Origin: Jimgerdemannia flammicorona
Lineage: Eukaryota; Mucoromycota; Endogonomycetes; Endogonales; Endogonaceae
DNA length: 12,089 nucleotides
Direction of reading: 5' to 3'
Assembly (NCBI GenBank): GCA_003990745.1
Contig: RBNI01005822.1
Coordinates: 1-12,089 of the forward strand
The notes beneath the pieces were generated by a model. It was not told the DNA's origin. It did no database searches and was given only the letters and a program-made list of their open reading frames with translations. How positions within the stretch are numbered: position 1 is the first letter of the stretch; every line of letters starts with the position of its first letter. The position numbers were made by a program, and so were the translations under genes. Shown here piece after piece: positions 1 to 9,634 of the stretch.

Positions 1-53
1 AAAAAAAAAAAAATCGCCCCTTCCCAAAAAATGCCTACACACAAACATCTCAG

Positions 54-3000
54 ACCTTCCTCTTCCCGACCCTCAAACCCATCCACGCCTCGCCTTTCGC
101 CACCACCACTACTGCCAGGCTTGAGCTGGTGGCTCAGTACAAGTTGCACGGCAACGTCGCGTCTATGGGCGCCGTGAAGACGATGTCGCAGCGGGGGAAG
201 GAGGGATGCGATAGCTTGCTGCTGAGCTTCAAGGATGCTAAGGTGCGTGGGTTGGTGTGATTGTAGAGTAATGGTGTGGGAGTTGTGACACGCAAGCCTG
301 GCCGTTGGTACGATATGTGGAGAGTTTGGGGCAAATGTGCAAGTACGGAAAGAAAGAAAATGTGTTCGACTGTGGTCCTATCTCTTACTAAGGACGCCAT
401 TGCATAATATGACCATGAGATCAGTCATGTTGAAGTGAGGATGAAAGTGCCATCTCTTTCGATTTTTAATTTTGTTAACAATGTTTTCACATCATTAAGA
501 TGTCTTTGCTAGAATGGTCCCCATCCACCAACTCCATCGTCACAGTATCCATCCATTACTACGAGAAGGACGATTTTAAGGTATACCGCTTACATCATAC
601 CTTCGCCTTCCGGCGTTCTGCCACAATGGGAACTATCTCACTAATTTTTTCCGCACCAACACACACAACCGCTCGATTCACCGGTCGGAACTCATGAACA
701 ACAGAAAGAGTTCCTCACCAATCCGTACACTCCCGAGATCTATATCGACCCACAGCAGCGCTGCGCCATCTTGCACTTCTACGGCGACAAGATCGCCGTG
801 CTGCCATTCCGACAGGAAGAGATCGTGGGCGTGGGCGGCATGGGGCTGAGCGGTTTGGGCGGTGATGAGGAGCCGGCAAGGTGGGTCAAGGACGCTTGGA
901 TTTTCATGCTGCTCGTTCAGATTGTTCGAATGTTTGCGTTGGTTGGCGTCCCGCATGACGGCGTTGATTTTCGAATCCTCGTTTCCATTTTCCTGCAGCA
1001 AGCTGCCCTACTCTCCAAGTTTTGTTCTGGACGTGTCTTCCATAGATGTGAGGATCAAGAACGTCATCGATATGGCGTTCTTGTTTGACTACTATGAGCC
1101 GACGCTTGCCATCTTGTTCGAACCCGTACAGAGTTGGACAGGGTAGGTACCATGCTCTGGCAGAAAGGTTGGGACTAGGATTGATATGTAATTCGGTAGA
1201 GCAAGAAGCGTTGAAATTTTTACTGGCGTGCAGATTTCATATCCGTTGGATTATGTCTACATCTTTTCCCTCATCAATTTTGCCTTTGATAATGACTGCC
1301 ATTCAAATCGTCAAGTCGACCAACCGAACACCGGGATACCGTCTCTCTGGTCGTCATCTCCCTCGACCTGACCTCCAAAGTCAACCCCGTCATCTACTCG
1401 CTGGATCGCCTCCCGCAGGACTGCATCCGGCTTGTGGCGATCCCGAAGCCCGTCGGGGGGATGCTCGTACTTTCCGCCAATTCGATTGTGCACGTCGCTC
1501 AGGGCTCCCCGGGCGTCGGGGTGGCGCTCAACGCCTACGCGGAGCGGTCGTCACAGCTCGCGCTCGACTTCACGCCGGCAAGTCTGGCACTGGCGCTGGA
1601 GGGCGCGCAATGCATCCTGTTGGGCGACGAAACTGTGCTTTGCGTGTTACGTAACGGCACCTGGCTAATGGTTGAGATGGTGCTGGACGGACGCACCGTC
1701 GTCAAGCTGAGGGCTGAGATTGTTTTTGGGGCCCCCGAATCCGCCCTGCCCACTAAGCTGGAGGAGGGCGATTACGACGACGCCGCCTATCGCAGGCAGA
1801 GGATCGGCGTGGAGAATGTTCCGCTCGAGAACGTCGTCGTGCCATCGTGCGCCACGGTCGTCAAGGAGGGGGAGTACTTCTTCGTGGGGAGCCGCGCAGG
1901 AAATTCAATATTAGTTAAATGGGCTTGGAGGGATACGAAGGCGGAGGTCGATGGTCTAGGAACGTTTGAGGGCGATGCGAAGCAGAAAAACATTCTCGAT
2001 GTTGATATAGGTAGGTGAATTGCCGACTTTGTGTCTATTCCACACCATCATGACTCGGCACCATTTGTCTACATGAATCATGCAATTGACCTCGATCACA
2101 GATCTTTATGGATCCGACGCGCTCAATGGCAATGGGACGACGAAGAACGGCCACGACAATCTTCATAATGACTCCGTCTCAACGACAGAACCATTGACAC
2201 TGGCATCCCAGTTCTTACATACGGTTTGCGACACGCTGCTCAACACTGGCCCGGTTGTGGATATGGCGGCGGGTGAGGTGGCGATTGAGGAAGAGGTGAG
2301 TATATAGTCGAGAATATACGAGGTCTTCGCATTTTATTAGTCCCATCGATTAAGTTGGCTCTTCAGCTTATTTTGTTTGACTCTATCTCGCGTCGACGCA
2401 TACTAGGATCTTGACTTACTGGTTGACGAGGAGGACCGTCGCGATGTAGATAGGCCACTAGAGCTGGTAACATGTTCAGGATATGGCACAAACGGGTCGC
2501 TATCTGTTTTTCAGGTATGGTGCTCGTTAAATTTGCTCTGTTCCAAAAGTATCTGTTTAGAGGATACATACCTGCCTGTTCTTATTCATGCGATTGCGTA
2601 ACCACGGTTTTTTTTTTTTTTTTTTCCTCTGCTTCCATGTAAACCCCGCCGGAATCGTCCTGCAGCGCAATATCCACCCGCGCATCTCCTTCAAGTTCAA
2701 CGCACCCGGCTGCCGTGATATCTGGTCCGTCAAGTGCCGGAAAGATTACGACGGCGTGGACTTCGCGGCCGGCCGGGCCAAGAAGGAAACGAACGGCACG
2801 GTCGCCGGCGTCACGGCGCCAACCGCCACAGAGGAAAGTAGCACGATCGTCGGTCGGGGCGCTGACGCTGACATGCTCGACAAGTACCTGTTCATCGCAA
2901 AGGATACGGAGACGATGGTGTGTTGATTTGTTATGTTTAACGTAGAATATTGTGTTGGGCGGCCGAGTTGTACCGAAGACTATCTAGCTTAGAACGCTCA

Positions 3001-6000
3001 AAGTATCGTTATTTTTATAGGTACTTGCCGCTGGCGAGGAACTGCAAGAATTGGAGAATACAAGCTTCTACACTGAGGGTCAGACAATTGCAGTAGGATC
3101 CTTTTTGAAACAGACGCGGATTGTGCAAGTATATACTGACGGGTTAAGGCTCCTGAATGCTAGTAAGAATCACGTATTTAACTATTGCTGAATTCCATCT
3201 TGGATTTATTCTGCTTCGTCACCAATACTGTCTGAAATCAATGCTATAATCAGTACAGTACCGACTGATCTACCATGAATTCTTCACTTTTCCAGACGGC
3301 AAGATGACGCAGATGGTTCCCCTGAGCGATGGCGCGTCTAACCCTATCGTCTCCGCTAACATCGTCGATCCTTACCTTTTGCTCTTCTTCGAGGATGAAA
3401 CTATGAAGGTGATGCAGGGCGATATGAAGACGAAGTGTGTGACTTTCGTCCAGGTGCCAGCCGTAGTGAATGTGCGTATTAATATATATCCGGTTGCACC
3501 GTGTCGGGAGGTGTGAGATTGTTAAGCCCGTCTACATAGAATTTGGCATGGTGGAGATATGAATCAACATGATGACCGCAATGATTGATTGTCATGAATA
3601 TCTTCCTTCATGTGTGCACGCACTTTTCATAGGAAACGCCAATCATATCCTGCTGCATTTATGATGACGAAACGGAACTCTTTTCAACAGTCAAGGACGT
3701 GGAGGCCTCACAACCTGTCCGCTCGGTCTCCTTCTCGAAGGGCACCCGGAAGCGCAAATCCAAGGCCAGCAATCGACGGCCAGCCAAACGGCCGCAGCCG
3801 TCTCAGACGGCCATGGCGGTGGACGAGCTTGACGACGTCGACTTGGACTTGTACGGGGACTCCCACAAGGACGACGAGATGGACGAGGATGAGGAAAGCC
3901 GAAAGGAGCCCGAGCTTAAGTCAATCAAGCCCGAGCTTAAGTCAATCAAGGTCGAACTCTTGAAAGTGGAGGAGCGCTCGGATCGGGAAGGTTCTTCCGA
4001 TATCGGGTATTCGGATGCCGATGGCGAGGAGGAGGAGGATGCGGATATCTATGGCGGCGGTGGCGACAAGGGCAAAGCGAAGGCGAAAGAGGACGTGAAG
4101 GTGGAGGTGAACGAGGCAAATGTTAGCCTTGGTGGCAGGGCTGCGGGTGAAGAGGAGAGAAAAAGCGCGTCATATTGGTGTGTGTTGTATCGGGCTGACG
4201 GCTCTTTGGAGGTATATTCCATTCCGTTCTCAAATCCTCTCTGAATGGTGTCGATCCAACAAAATTAATGCTGTGCTGACGAAATGATTTTTTTCGCAGG
4301 TATACAAACTCCCTAATTTCGAGGAGACGTTCTTCTTCCCACGGTTCGATCTGTCGCCAGCTTTGTTAGCCGATAATGTTATCCGCCAGCCGACAGCTGG
4401 TGGTGCTGCTGCTGCTAGTAGCGCTGCTAGTACGACTGTGCTACCGGCTGGGCAGTCAGATACAGTGGTAATGGAAGTCGAAGAGATTATGATGACCAGT
4501 ATCGGGAAACAGAGGAAGGAACCCTACTTAGTGGTACACGACCGTCTCAATTTTATTCTGGCAAATAGTGCAGGGTACATTGGAAGTCCCATATTATCAA
4601 ACATATCTGCCAACATGTTTTCATCTGTTTTTTTATAGGCACGTACGCATGGCAACGATATTATCATCTACAAGGCCTTCCGCTTCCTGCCGGGAAGTGA
4701 ACCGCTCATGGCGGGTGCCGAACCAACCAAGGAAGTCGACTACTCCGACCGGCTAGCACTGCGATTCTCCCGCGTGTATCATGATCACGTATCTCGAGAG
4801 TCTTTTGCAGAAGCTGAGGAAAGGTCAGCCGCAGCCGACGCGAAGAGCAAAGGAGCCGCGGTCAACCCATCATCATCGTCATCCACGGCAACTTCGACGA
4901 CACCGACGAGCGGTGGTGATAAAACATTAAAACATAAACGACGGCGTTCCATGAAGCGGCTGATTCCCTTTGCGGACATCGCTGGCTACACGGGCTTGTT
5001 TGTGACGGGCAGTCGTCCGTCTTGGCTGATATGCTCAAGCAAAAGCTTTGCGCGAGTGCATCCGATGAAAGTCAAAGACGATGTGGTGGCTTTCACACAG
5101 TTCCACAATGTGAATTGCAGGCATGGTTTCTTGATTGCCGATTCAAAGGTGATATTACGTTTAATCCGTTGGTTATTTGCAGAAGATGTCAGATTATTTC
5201 TTTGTCCGCCCTCTGTTTGCCTTATGACCTCCCTAATGTAAATCTCCAATGTTATAGTCCACGTTGCGGATGGCCCGCCTTCCCACAGATAACATCACTT
5301 ATGACTTGGACTGGCCCGTGAGGAAGATACCGATGGGATGCAGTGTTCATAAGGTCAGATACCATCCGACAATGCAGGTCTACGCCGTTTTGGTATCAAC
5401 GCCGGAGTCGTTCCAGATCAGGGATGAGAATGGGATACCAGTTGATGGGGATGATCGAGGTAAGTGACCATAGGATGTGCGGTTTTATGTGCATGTTTCG
5501 CTAATTTTTGAAAGCGGTATGGATCTTGTGTGAAAAGCACACGCTTTTTGCCCTTTCGATGAACACATGCTGAGGAATTTGTCATTATTTGTTTGTTTGA
5601 ACGAAAACACCACCAGAACCAAGCGCTTTCCTACCTGAGGTAGAGCGGTTCTCTATGGTTCTAGTATCGCCCGTCACTTGGGAGATAGTCGATCGGTATG
5701 CATTCAAATGCTGTATCTCTTTTGGCAGCTTGGGTCAATATTTGTGTATCGAATCTGTCGACTAAACACAGTTTGGTCGGCGCAGGTACGTTTTTGACGA
5801 AGCCGAACAAGGGCTAGCCCTCGAGTGTGTTAGCTTGGAGAGCAAGCAGACCGCCACAGGCCGGAAGGCATTCATGGCGATAGGAACGGGGTTCAATCGG
5901 GGGGAGGATACTGCTATGAGAGGTCGTGTAAGTATTTTGTCTTCTCTCCCTTGGTGTCGTTTTTCTATTCAAGTTAAAATAGTTGGAAGCCAGAAGACAT

Positions 6001-7374
6001 TGATATGCAATTGAGTTGTGATTGCTTCATCTATTGCTTGTCTCTGTTCTTAGATTTACATCTTTGACATCATCGAGGTCGTGCCTGAGCCCGATAACCC
6101 ACAAACAAATCACAAATTCAAGTTGCTTCATCAAGAGGACGTGAAAGGCGCGGTGACAGCTCTGTGCGCCGTTAACGGATATCTTGTGACTTGTGTGGGG
6201 CCAAAGGTAAATTTGAATGATTCTTGGCTTTTATTGTAGTTTTGACATTACTCATGCACCATTGCTTCTCTTGGTTAGGTGATCATCCGGAGTTTCGAAG
6301 ACAACGAGTCCCTTGTCGGTGTCGCTTTCATAGACGTTCAGATTTACGTGACAAGCGTAGCGGCAATAAAGAATGTCATCTTGCTCGGCGACGCGTACAA
6401 GTCGATATGGTTTTTGGGCTTCCAGGTGAATCTCAACGTCAAGATATATCATTTACAGGTTATTTTTTATATACTGATGTGCATTCTTGGTTATTCAGGA
6501 GGATCCAGCAAAACTTGCCCTTCTTGGCAAGGACTACCATTCGCTTGAAGTCAGTTGCATTAATTTCATCATAGACGACAAGTCTCTGTACTTTTTGATC
6601 GGTGATGCGGAGGAGAACGTCGAGTTATATCAATATGCTCCTTTCAGTACGTAGCCTCACAATTTTTATTGTTGTATCTTGGTTTGCACCATTAATTTCC
6701 TAAAATAAATTCATTTCACTTTCATTCAGATCTACAATCCTTCAGCGGCCAGAAGCTAATGCGGCGTGGTGACTTCCACGTAGGATCCCAAGTCAAATCT
6801 ATGGTTCGGATGGCACGGCGGCCGAGAAAGAATGAACCCATAGCAGAGGCATTGAAAAGGCAGTTCTGTTTCTGTGGTATGGTTATATTATTTTCTAAGC
6901 TTAAGATAAAAGGGGGCCTCTTGGACGCTGTGTACATTTTAACATGTTGCCATCGGATTGATCCATGTATATGTGCAGGTACACTGGACGGGAGCATTGG
7001 AATTATCACTCCTATTCCCGAAAAGATGTTTAAGAGATTGCAACTGCTTTATGGACAACTTGTGAACGGGCTGCAACATCCGGCCGGGTTGAATCCAAGG
7101 GCGTACCGGTATGTTTGATCTTCGCTCGATTTTTTCAACTGATTATTTGAGCTACACTGACATCATTCAAAAAAAAATTTCCAGCTTACTCATGTCCCAG
7201 CGCGAGCGCATGGCCTCCAATCGTACCAAAGCGATTCTGGACGGTGACCTTATCTATCAGTTTGCGAATTTGGCTCTCAATCGCCAGAAGGAGATGACCA
7301 AGCAGATCGGTACGACGGTTGAACGCATCATGGAGGATTTGGTGGAGGTCGCGACGGCGGCGGATCATTTTTGA
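54..7374 (+). CDS. CFT1: Cleavage and polyadenylation specificity factor subunit 1 (Cft1/CPSF160), 5'-partial, 22 exons in window
   Basis: This is the large beta-propeller scaffold of the nuclear CPSF/CPF complex, which holds the polyadenylation-signal readers during mRNA 3'-end formation. Exons: about 54-242, 500-580, 705-880, 999-1142, 1316-2010, 2102-2295, 2407-2514, 2666-2917, 3021-3162, 3296-3471, 3633-4211, 4300-4533, 4639-5148, 5258-5459, 5617-5695, 5786-5927, 6054-6206, 6279-6425, 6499-6646, 6730-6876, 6979-7108, 7185-7374. All 21 introns are GT-AG with matching phases. They join into about 1605 residues, against roughly 1440 in human plus an absent N-terminus here. Family landmarks in order are LLLSFKDAK, YYEPTLAILFEP, AIPKPVGGMLVLSANS, FVGSRAGNSILVKW, VTCSGYGTNGSLSVF, LYGDS, HNVNCRHGF, DWPVRKIP, SPVTWEIV, RRGDFHVG, GLNPRAYR and a terminal DHF, which follow the MMS1_N to CPSF_A order. 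Basic patches near residues 755-773 and in exon 13 (KHKRRRSMKRL) look like nuclear signals. The first exon boundary and the weak GTACAC donor at 4534 are the least certain points. Confidence 0.96.
243..499 (+). other. First CFT1 intron in the window, the longest of the 21
   Basis: The 257-nt intron has a GTGCGT donor directly after the codons for SFKDAK and an AAG acceptor before ATGTCTTTG. It is phase 0 at both ends. The other introns of the gene run from 72 to 173 nt. I see no additional exon inside it. A short antisense reading frame here has no gene-like character. Confidence 0.85.
2608..2625 (+). repeat. T18 homopolymer inside a CFT1 intron
   Basis: Eighteen consecutive thymines lie about 40 nt before the acceptor of the intron at 2515-2665. 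The tract probably acts as an unusually long polypyrimidine stretch for the TGCAG acceptor at 2661-2665. It is also a likely site of length variation and sequencing error. Confidence 0.95.
3909..3950 (+). repeat. Perfect 21-bp tandem duplication in the CFT1 acidic insert
   Basis: Two identical, adjacent 21-bp copies (3909-3929 and 3930-3950) encode PELKSIK twice, in frame, about residues 812-825 of the partial protein. They lie in a lysine- and glutamate-rich, probably disordered insert between the conserved LYGDS and YWCVLYRADGSLEVY segments. The identity of the copies suggests a recent event. Confidence 0.97.
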
Positions 7375-8630
7375 GGAATCTACCAAACCGGAGTTGCTTG
7401 TTTTGATTAATAATAGAGGGTTTGGCTCGCTTTACGTTCGGTAGTTTCGATTGCATGAAATTTTCTTCCCTCGAGTCTAAAGCTACGATCTCGTACTTAT
7501 AATCTAAACGTGGATACCATCTCAGCAAATTAGCTCGCTTGAATTCTCGCAATATTAATATTTGATCGCTGGTCATAGCCGTCCTTTTGGTTGAGCCCAC
7601 GGTTAAAAATGCGATCAAGTCTATATGAAAAATGGCCATGAAACACGGATGCGCCACGGATAAGCGTTCTCTCATATCGGTTGGCCAAGGAAAAAAGACA
7701 AAAAAAAAAAGGTGAAATGGCTCCATCTCCATCTTCGTCGTTAGTCGGTGTGTGGGTGTGGGTGTGTGGATAGTGGAAGGATCGATGAATTGGATCTATG
7801 GGTGTTCGATAGATGTCAGCCGGGGTAGGTATGATCCCCGATGGTCTGACTTCCCGCGGTGGGCTAAAGTCGGAAGTCAGACTCCATATTTATTTATTGC
7901 GTCATTTGTATTACGTCATCATGGGAGCGAATGATTATTCTAGCCATGGAAATGGTTTCGTTGAAAGGTGACCCCGAAATGAGCTCTCGCATTGACTACC
8001 TAACCTTGTTTATTTATTCCAAGATGCACGCGTCCAATGGAAGTTAAGCGTGTTTTATGATCACGTTATTCCAACTTTGTGACATCAAAGCATACCCCAA
8101 GGACGATTAGTTTGATACTGAGCTAAATCATCTTGAAGATCATCCACTCGACGAGCGTCATCGCAATTAGAATCGACCCCAGTAACTTCATGACCATGAC
8201 ACAGTGCTTAAAACTTCTTGCATCCCTCATTTTTCTCCTTATTGACCATCTATATGTAACTCCATCCACGACCCCCTATGTATCCCACACAGCCCCATGC
8301 CCGTTCATTCATCATTTCCCCTCTCCTCCCCTTTACATGCGAGCACCAAGAACCAATACAAATTGAGATTCGCAACTGCATTCACCGCCGCTAGATCGCA
8401 TGCTATTATGTAACCATTGTTCGGGCCCAGGAGAGCCGTCTTATTAAGATATACATTAGGTAATACTATTTATGGTGTAGGTATTTGCTCTAATCGAAGT
8501 GCTCGGGCATAAATTTGTACTTGGGATAAAAGCAGATGTACTGGATAGATGAACGAGAAAAATTGAAGTCGTACGAATGAGATTAGATCTGGGAGAATAA
8601 CGTTTTCCGGCGAAAACGATGATACAAGTT
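7375..8630. other. Intergenic region between the convergent CFT1 and FIT-family genes
   Basis: This 1.26-kb stretch holds the 3' untranslated regions of both genes. An AATAAT-like element about 35 nt after the CFT1 stop could serve in polyadenylation. The region contains a short A-run near 7699-7708, a GT-rich tract near 7747-7768, two adjacent hairpins at 7821-7882 and a pyrimidine-rich stretch around 8240-8345. No reading frame shows recognisable homology or gene-like composition, and I see no tRNA or snoRNA boxes. Confidence 0.75.
7821..7882. repeat. Two adjacent inverted repeats (hairpins)
   Basis: The first hairpin pairs CGGGG (7821-7825) with CCCCG (7836-7840) around a 10-nt loop. The second, beginning 4 nt later, is a perfect 11-bp inverted repeat: GTCTGACTTCC (7844-7854) with GGAAGTCAGAC (7872-7882) and a 17-nt loop. 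The strand of any transcript is unknown. The hairpins lie in intergenic DNA about 450-500 nt past the CFT1 stop. I cannot assign them to a known RNA family or transposon end. Confidence 0.85.
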
Positions 8631-9508
8631 TCATCCAACATTATACTTAATACATGAGAGCTATACAAAAAAGCCTCGTGCCCTCCTCCCCGTCCCATCC
8701 CCCAATATAGGCACGCACAAATGATAATAATAACATGTCAACTTACCATAATTAGCCAAAAAGTCACTCCAGCCAGCGTCCCTGATGCCAAATCCATAGC
8801 CTCATGGAAATACATTGCTGTAAATAGCAGCATCCACGCCCACATCACCAACAATCCGAGGACAGCCCATCCCAATACCTTCCCAATCGTGTTCTGTTGC
8901 TCCAGCCCCTTTATCCCGCCCCGAGTCTCCTCCAACAGGAAAAGTGACGAGTGTATCAACAGTAGACAGTGTCCGCTGACGTCGTGACCACCCACCCACG
9001 TACCGCCGCCTCGCTTGCACTCTAACCCCGTCGCGACGCTCGTAAGGTCGCTCGTAAGGCTTACGCACTGGCCGCCGGTTAAGGTGAAGAAGCGATCTAG
9101 AATCGAAGGACCTAAAAACCACTGGGTCAAGAAGTACCAGTAGACGGTAGCCAAGGCCCAGCGGGCAAGGGAGCGGGCGAGGTGCGGTCCGTTGGAGATG
9201 CGGGGGTGGATAATGTTTGCGTAGGCAAGGTAAACGATGGTGGTCCAAAACCATCCGTTTTTGGCGAAAAAAATGTTGAGAATATTGCGCTTGGAGGACC
9301 AGTAGCTGTGATGCGGAGAACCGAATATCGAGTGGAGGCAGCCGAAGAAGACAATGCCGAGGTAGACGAAGACGAGAAGTTGGTGTGATTTGATGTTTCG
9401 ATAGATTTTTTGGAGGAACGAAGGGGAGGGAGAGGGGGGCACAGGGTACTCGTTTGGCTTTTGCTTAATTGGCTCCATGGGGGTTGTGGCAACGGAAGAA
9501 GAGAGCAT
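8631..9508 (-). CDS. FIT-family ER membrane protein (Scs3/Yft2/FITM2-like), acyl-CoA diphosphatase
   Basis: FIT proteins are ER multi-pass enzymes that hydrolyse fatty acyl-CoA to an acyl phosphopantetheine and adenosine nucleotide, and they support lipid-droplet budding and ER homeostasis. The main exon, 9508 down to 8747, encodes 254 residues. About six hydrophobic segments lie near residues 43-62, 86-101, 114-133, 176-193, 210-232 and 241-254. Both catalytic histidines are present: H180 in GGHDVSGH and H235 in YFHEA. The ATG at 9508 gives a short polar head; a second ATG at residue 11 is possible. The frame would stop at 8738, but a consensus GTAAGT donor starts at 8746, just before it. 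The best acceptor, TTTTTTGTATAG ending at 8661, would add nine residues and stop at 8631. Another acceptor near 8682 would add EGTRLFCIALMY. The C-terminus is therefore unsettled. The gene is divergent from its right neighbour. Confidence 0.92.
9038..9059 (-). repeat. Short tandem duplication in the FIT-family gene
   Basis: The decamer GCTCGTAAGG (plus strand) occurs at 9038-9047 and again at 9050-9059, a 12-bp period. On the coding strand this gives LTSDLTS, about residues 151-157. It lies in the lumenal or loop segment between the third hydrophobic segment and the first catalytic histidine. It appears to be a local slippage event that leaves the frame intact. Confidence 0.85.
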
Positions 9509-9634
9509 GTTGGGGTCAAGGCAAAAAGTGTCCCAATCTTTTTGTAGTCACGCACGTGTCTGATTGGCCGGCATGTGACATCGACGGCAACGATACTACG
9601 TCACCGCCACGACTGACCCTTTCTTGATCCCACC
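9509..9634. promoter_or_regulatory. Short bidirectional promoter with E-box, CCAAT and CRE-like motifs
   Basis: Only 126 bp separate the divergent ATG codons at 9508 (minus) and 9635 (plus). The gap contains CACGTG (9553-9558, an E-box type site), ATTGG (9563-9567, a CCAAT box read from the minus strand) and ACGTCA (9598-9603, a CRE or ATF half-site). The plus-strand start has a strong context, CCCACCATG. The assignments come from motif matches only. Confidence 0.6.

Noticed and set aside
1..13. An A13 run at the window start, considered as a poly(A) tail or contig artefact
   Set aside because: CFT1 coding continues to the right in the same orientation and must extend to the left, so the run most likely lies in an upstream intron.
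7328..7732. A 134-codon minus-strand reading frame overlapping the end of CFT1
   Set aside because: Its C-terminal part is antisense to a confident CFT1 exon and it resembles no family I know. The rest has AT-rich composition unlike the real exons.
7747..7768. A GT-rich tract containing GGTGTGTGGGTGT, matching the yeast Rap1 and telomere-like consensus
   Set aside because: It is short, isolated and low in complexity, and it lies internally between genes. Nothing else suggests a telomeric seed or a functional Rap1 site.
8133..8366. A 77-codon plus-strand frame in the intergenic region with a hydrophobic stretch
   Set aside because: There is no recognisable homology, the composition is Pro/Thr/Ser/His-rich as expected from pyrimidine-rich DNA, and no promoter or splice context supports it.
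8456..8698. An 80-codon minus-strand frame downstream of the FIT gene
   Set aside because: It overlaps the probable last intron and 3' UTR of the FIT gene. Joining it as a long extra exon would add a non-hydrophobic tail unlike FIT proteins.
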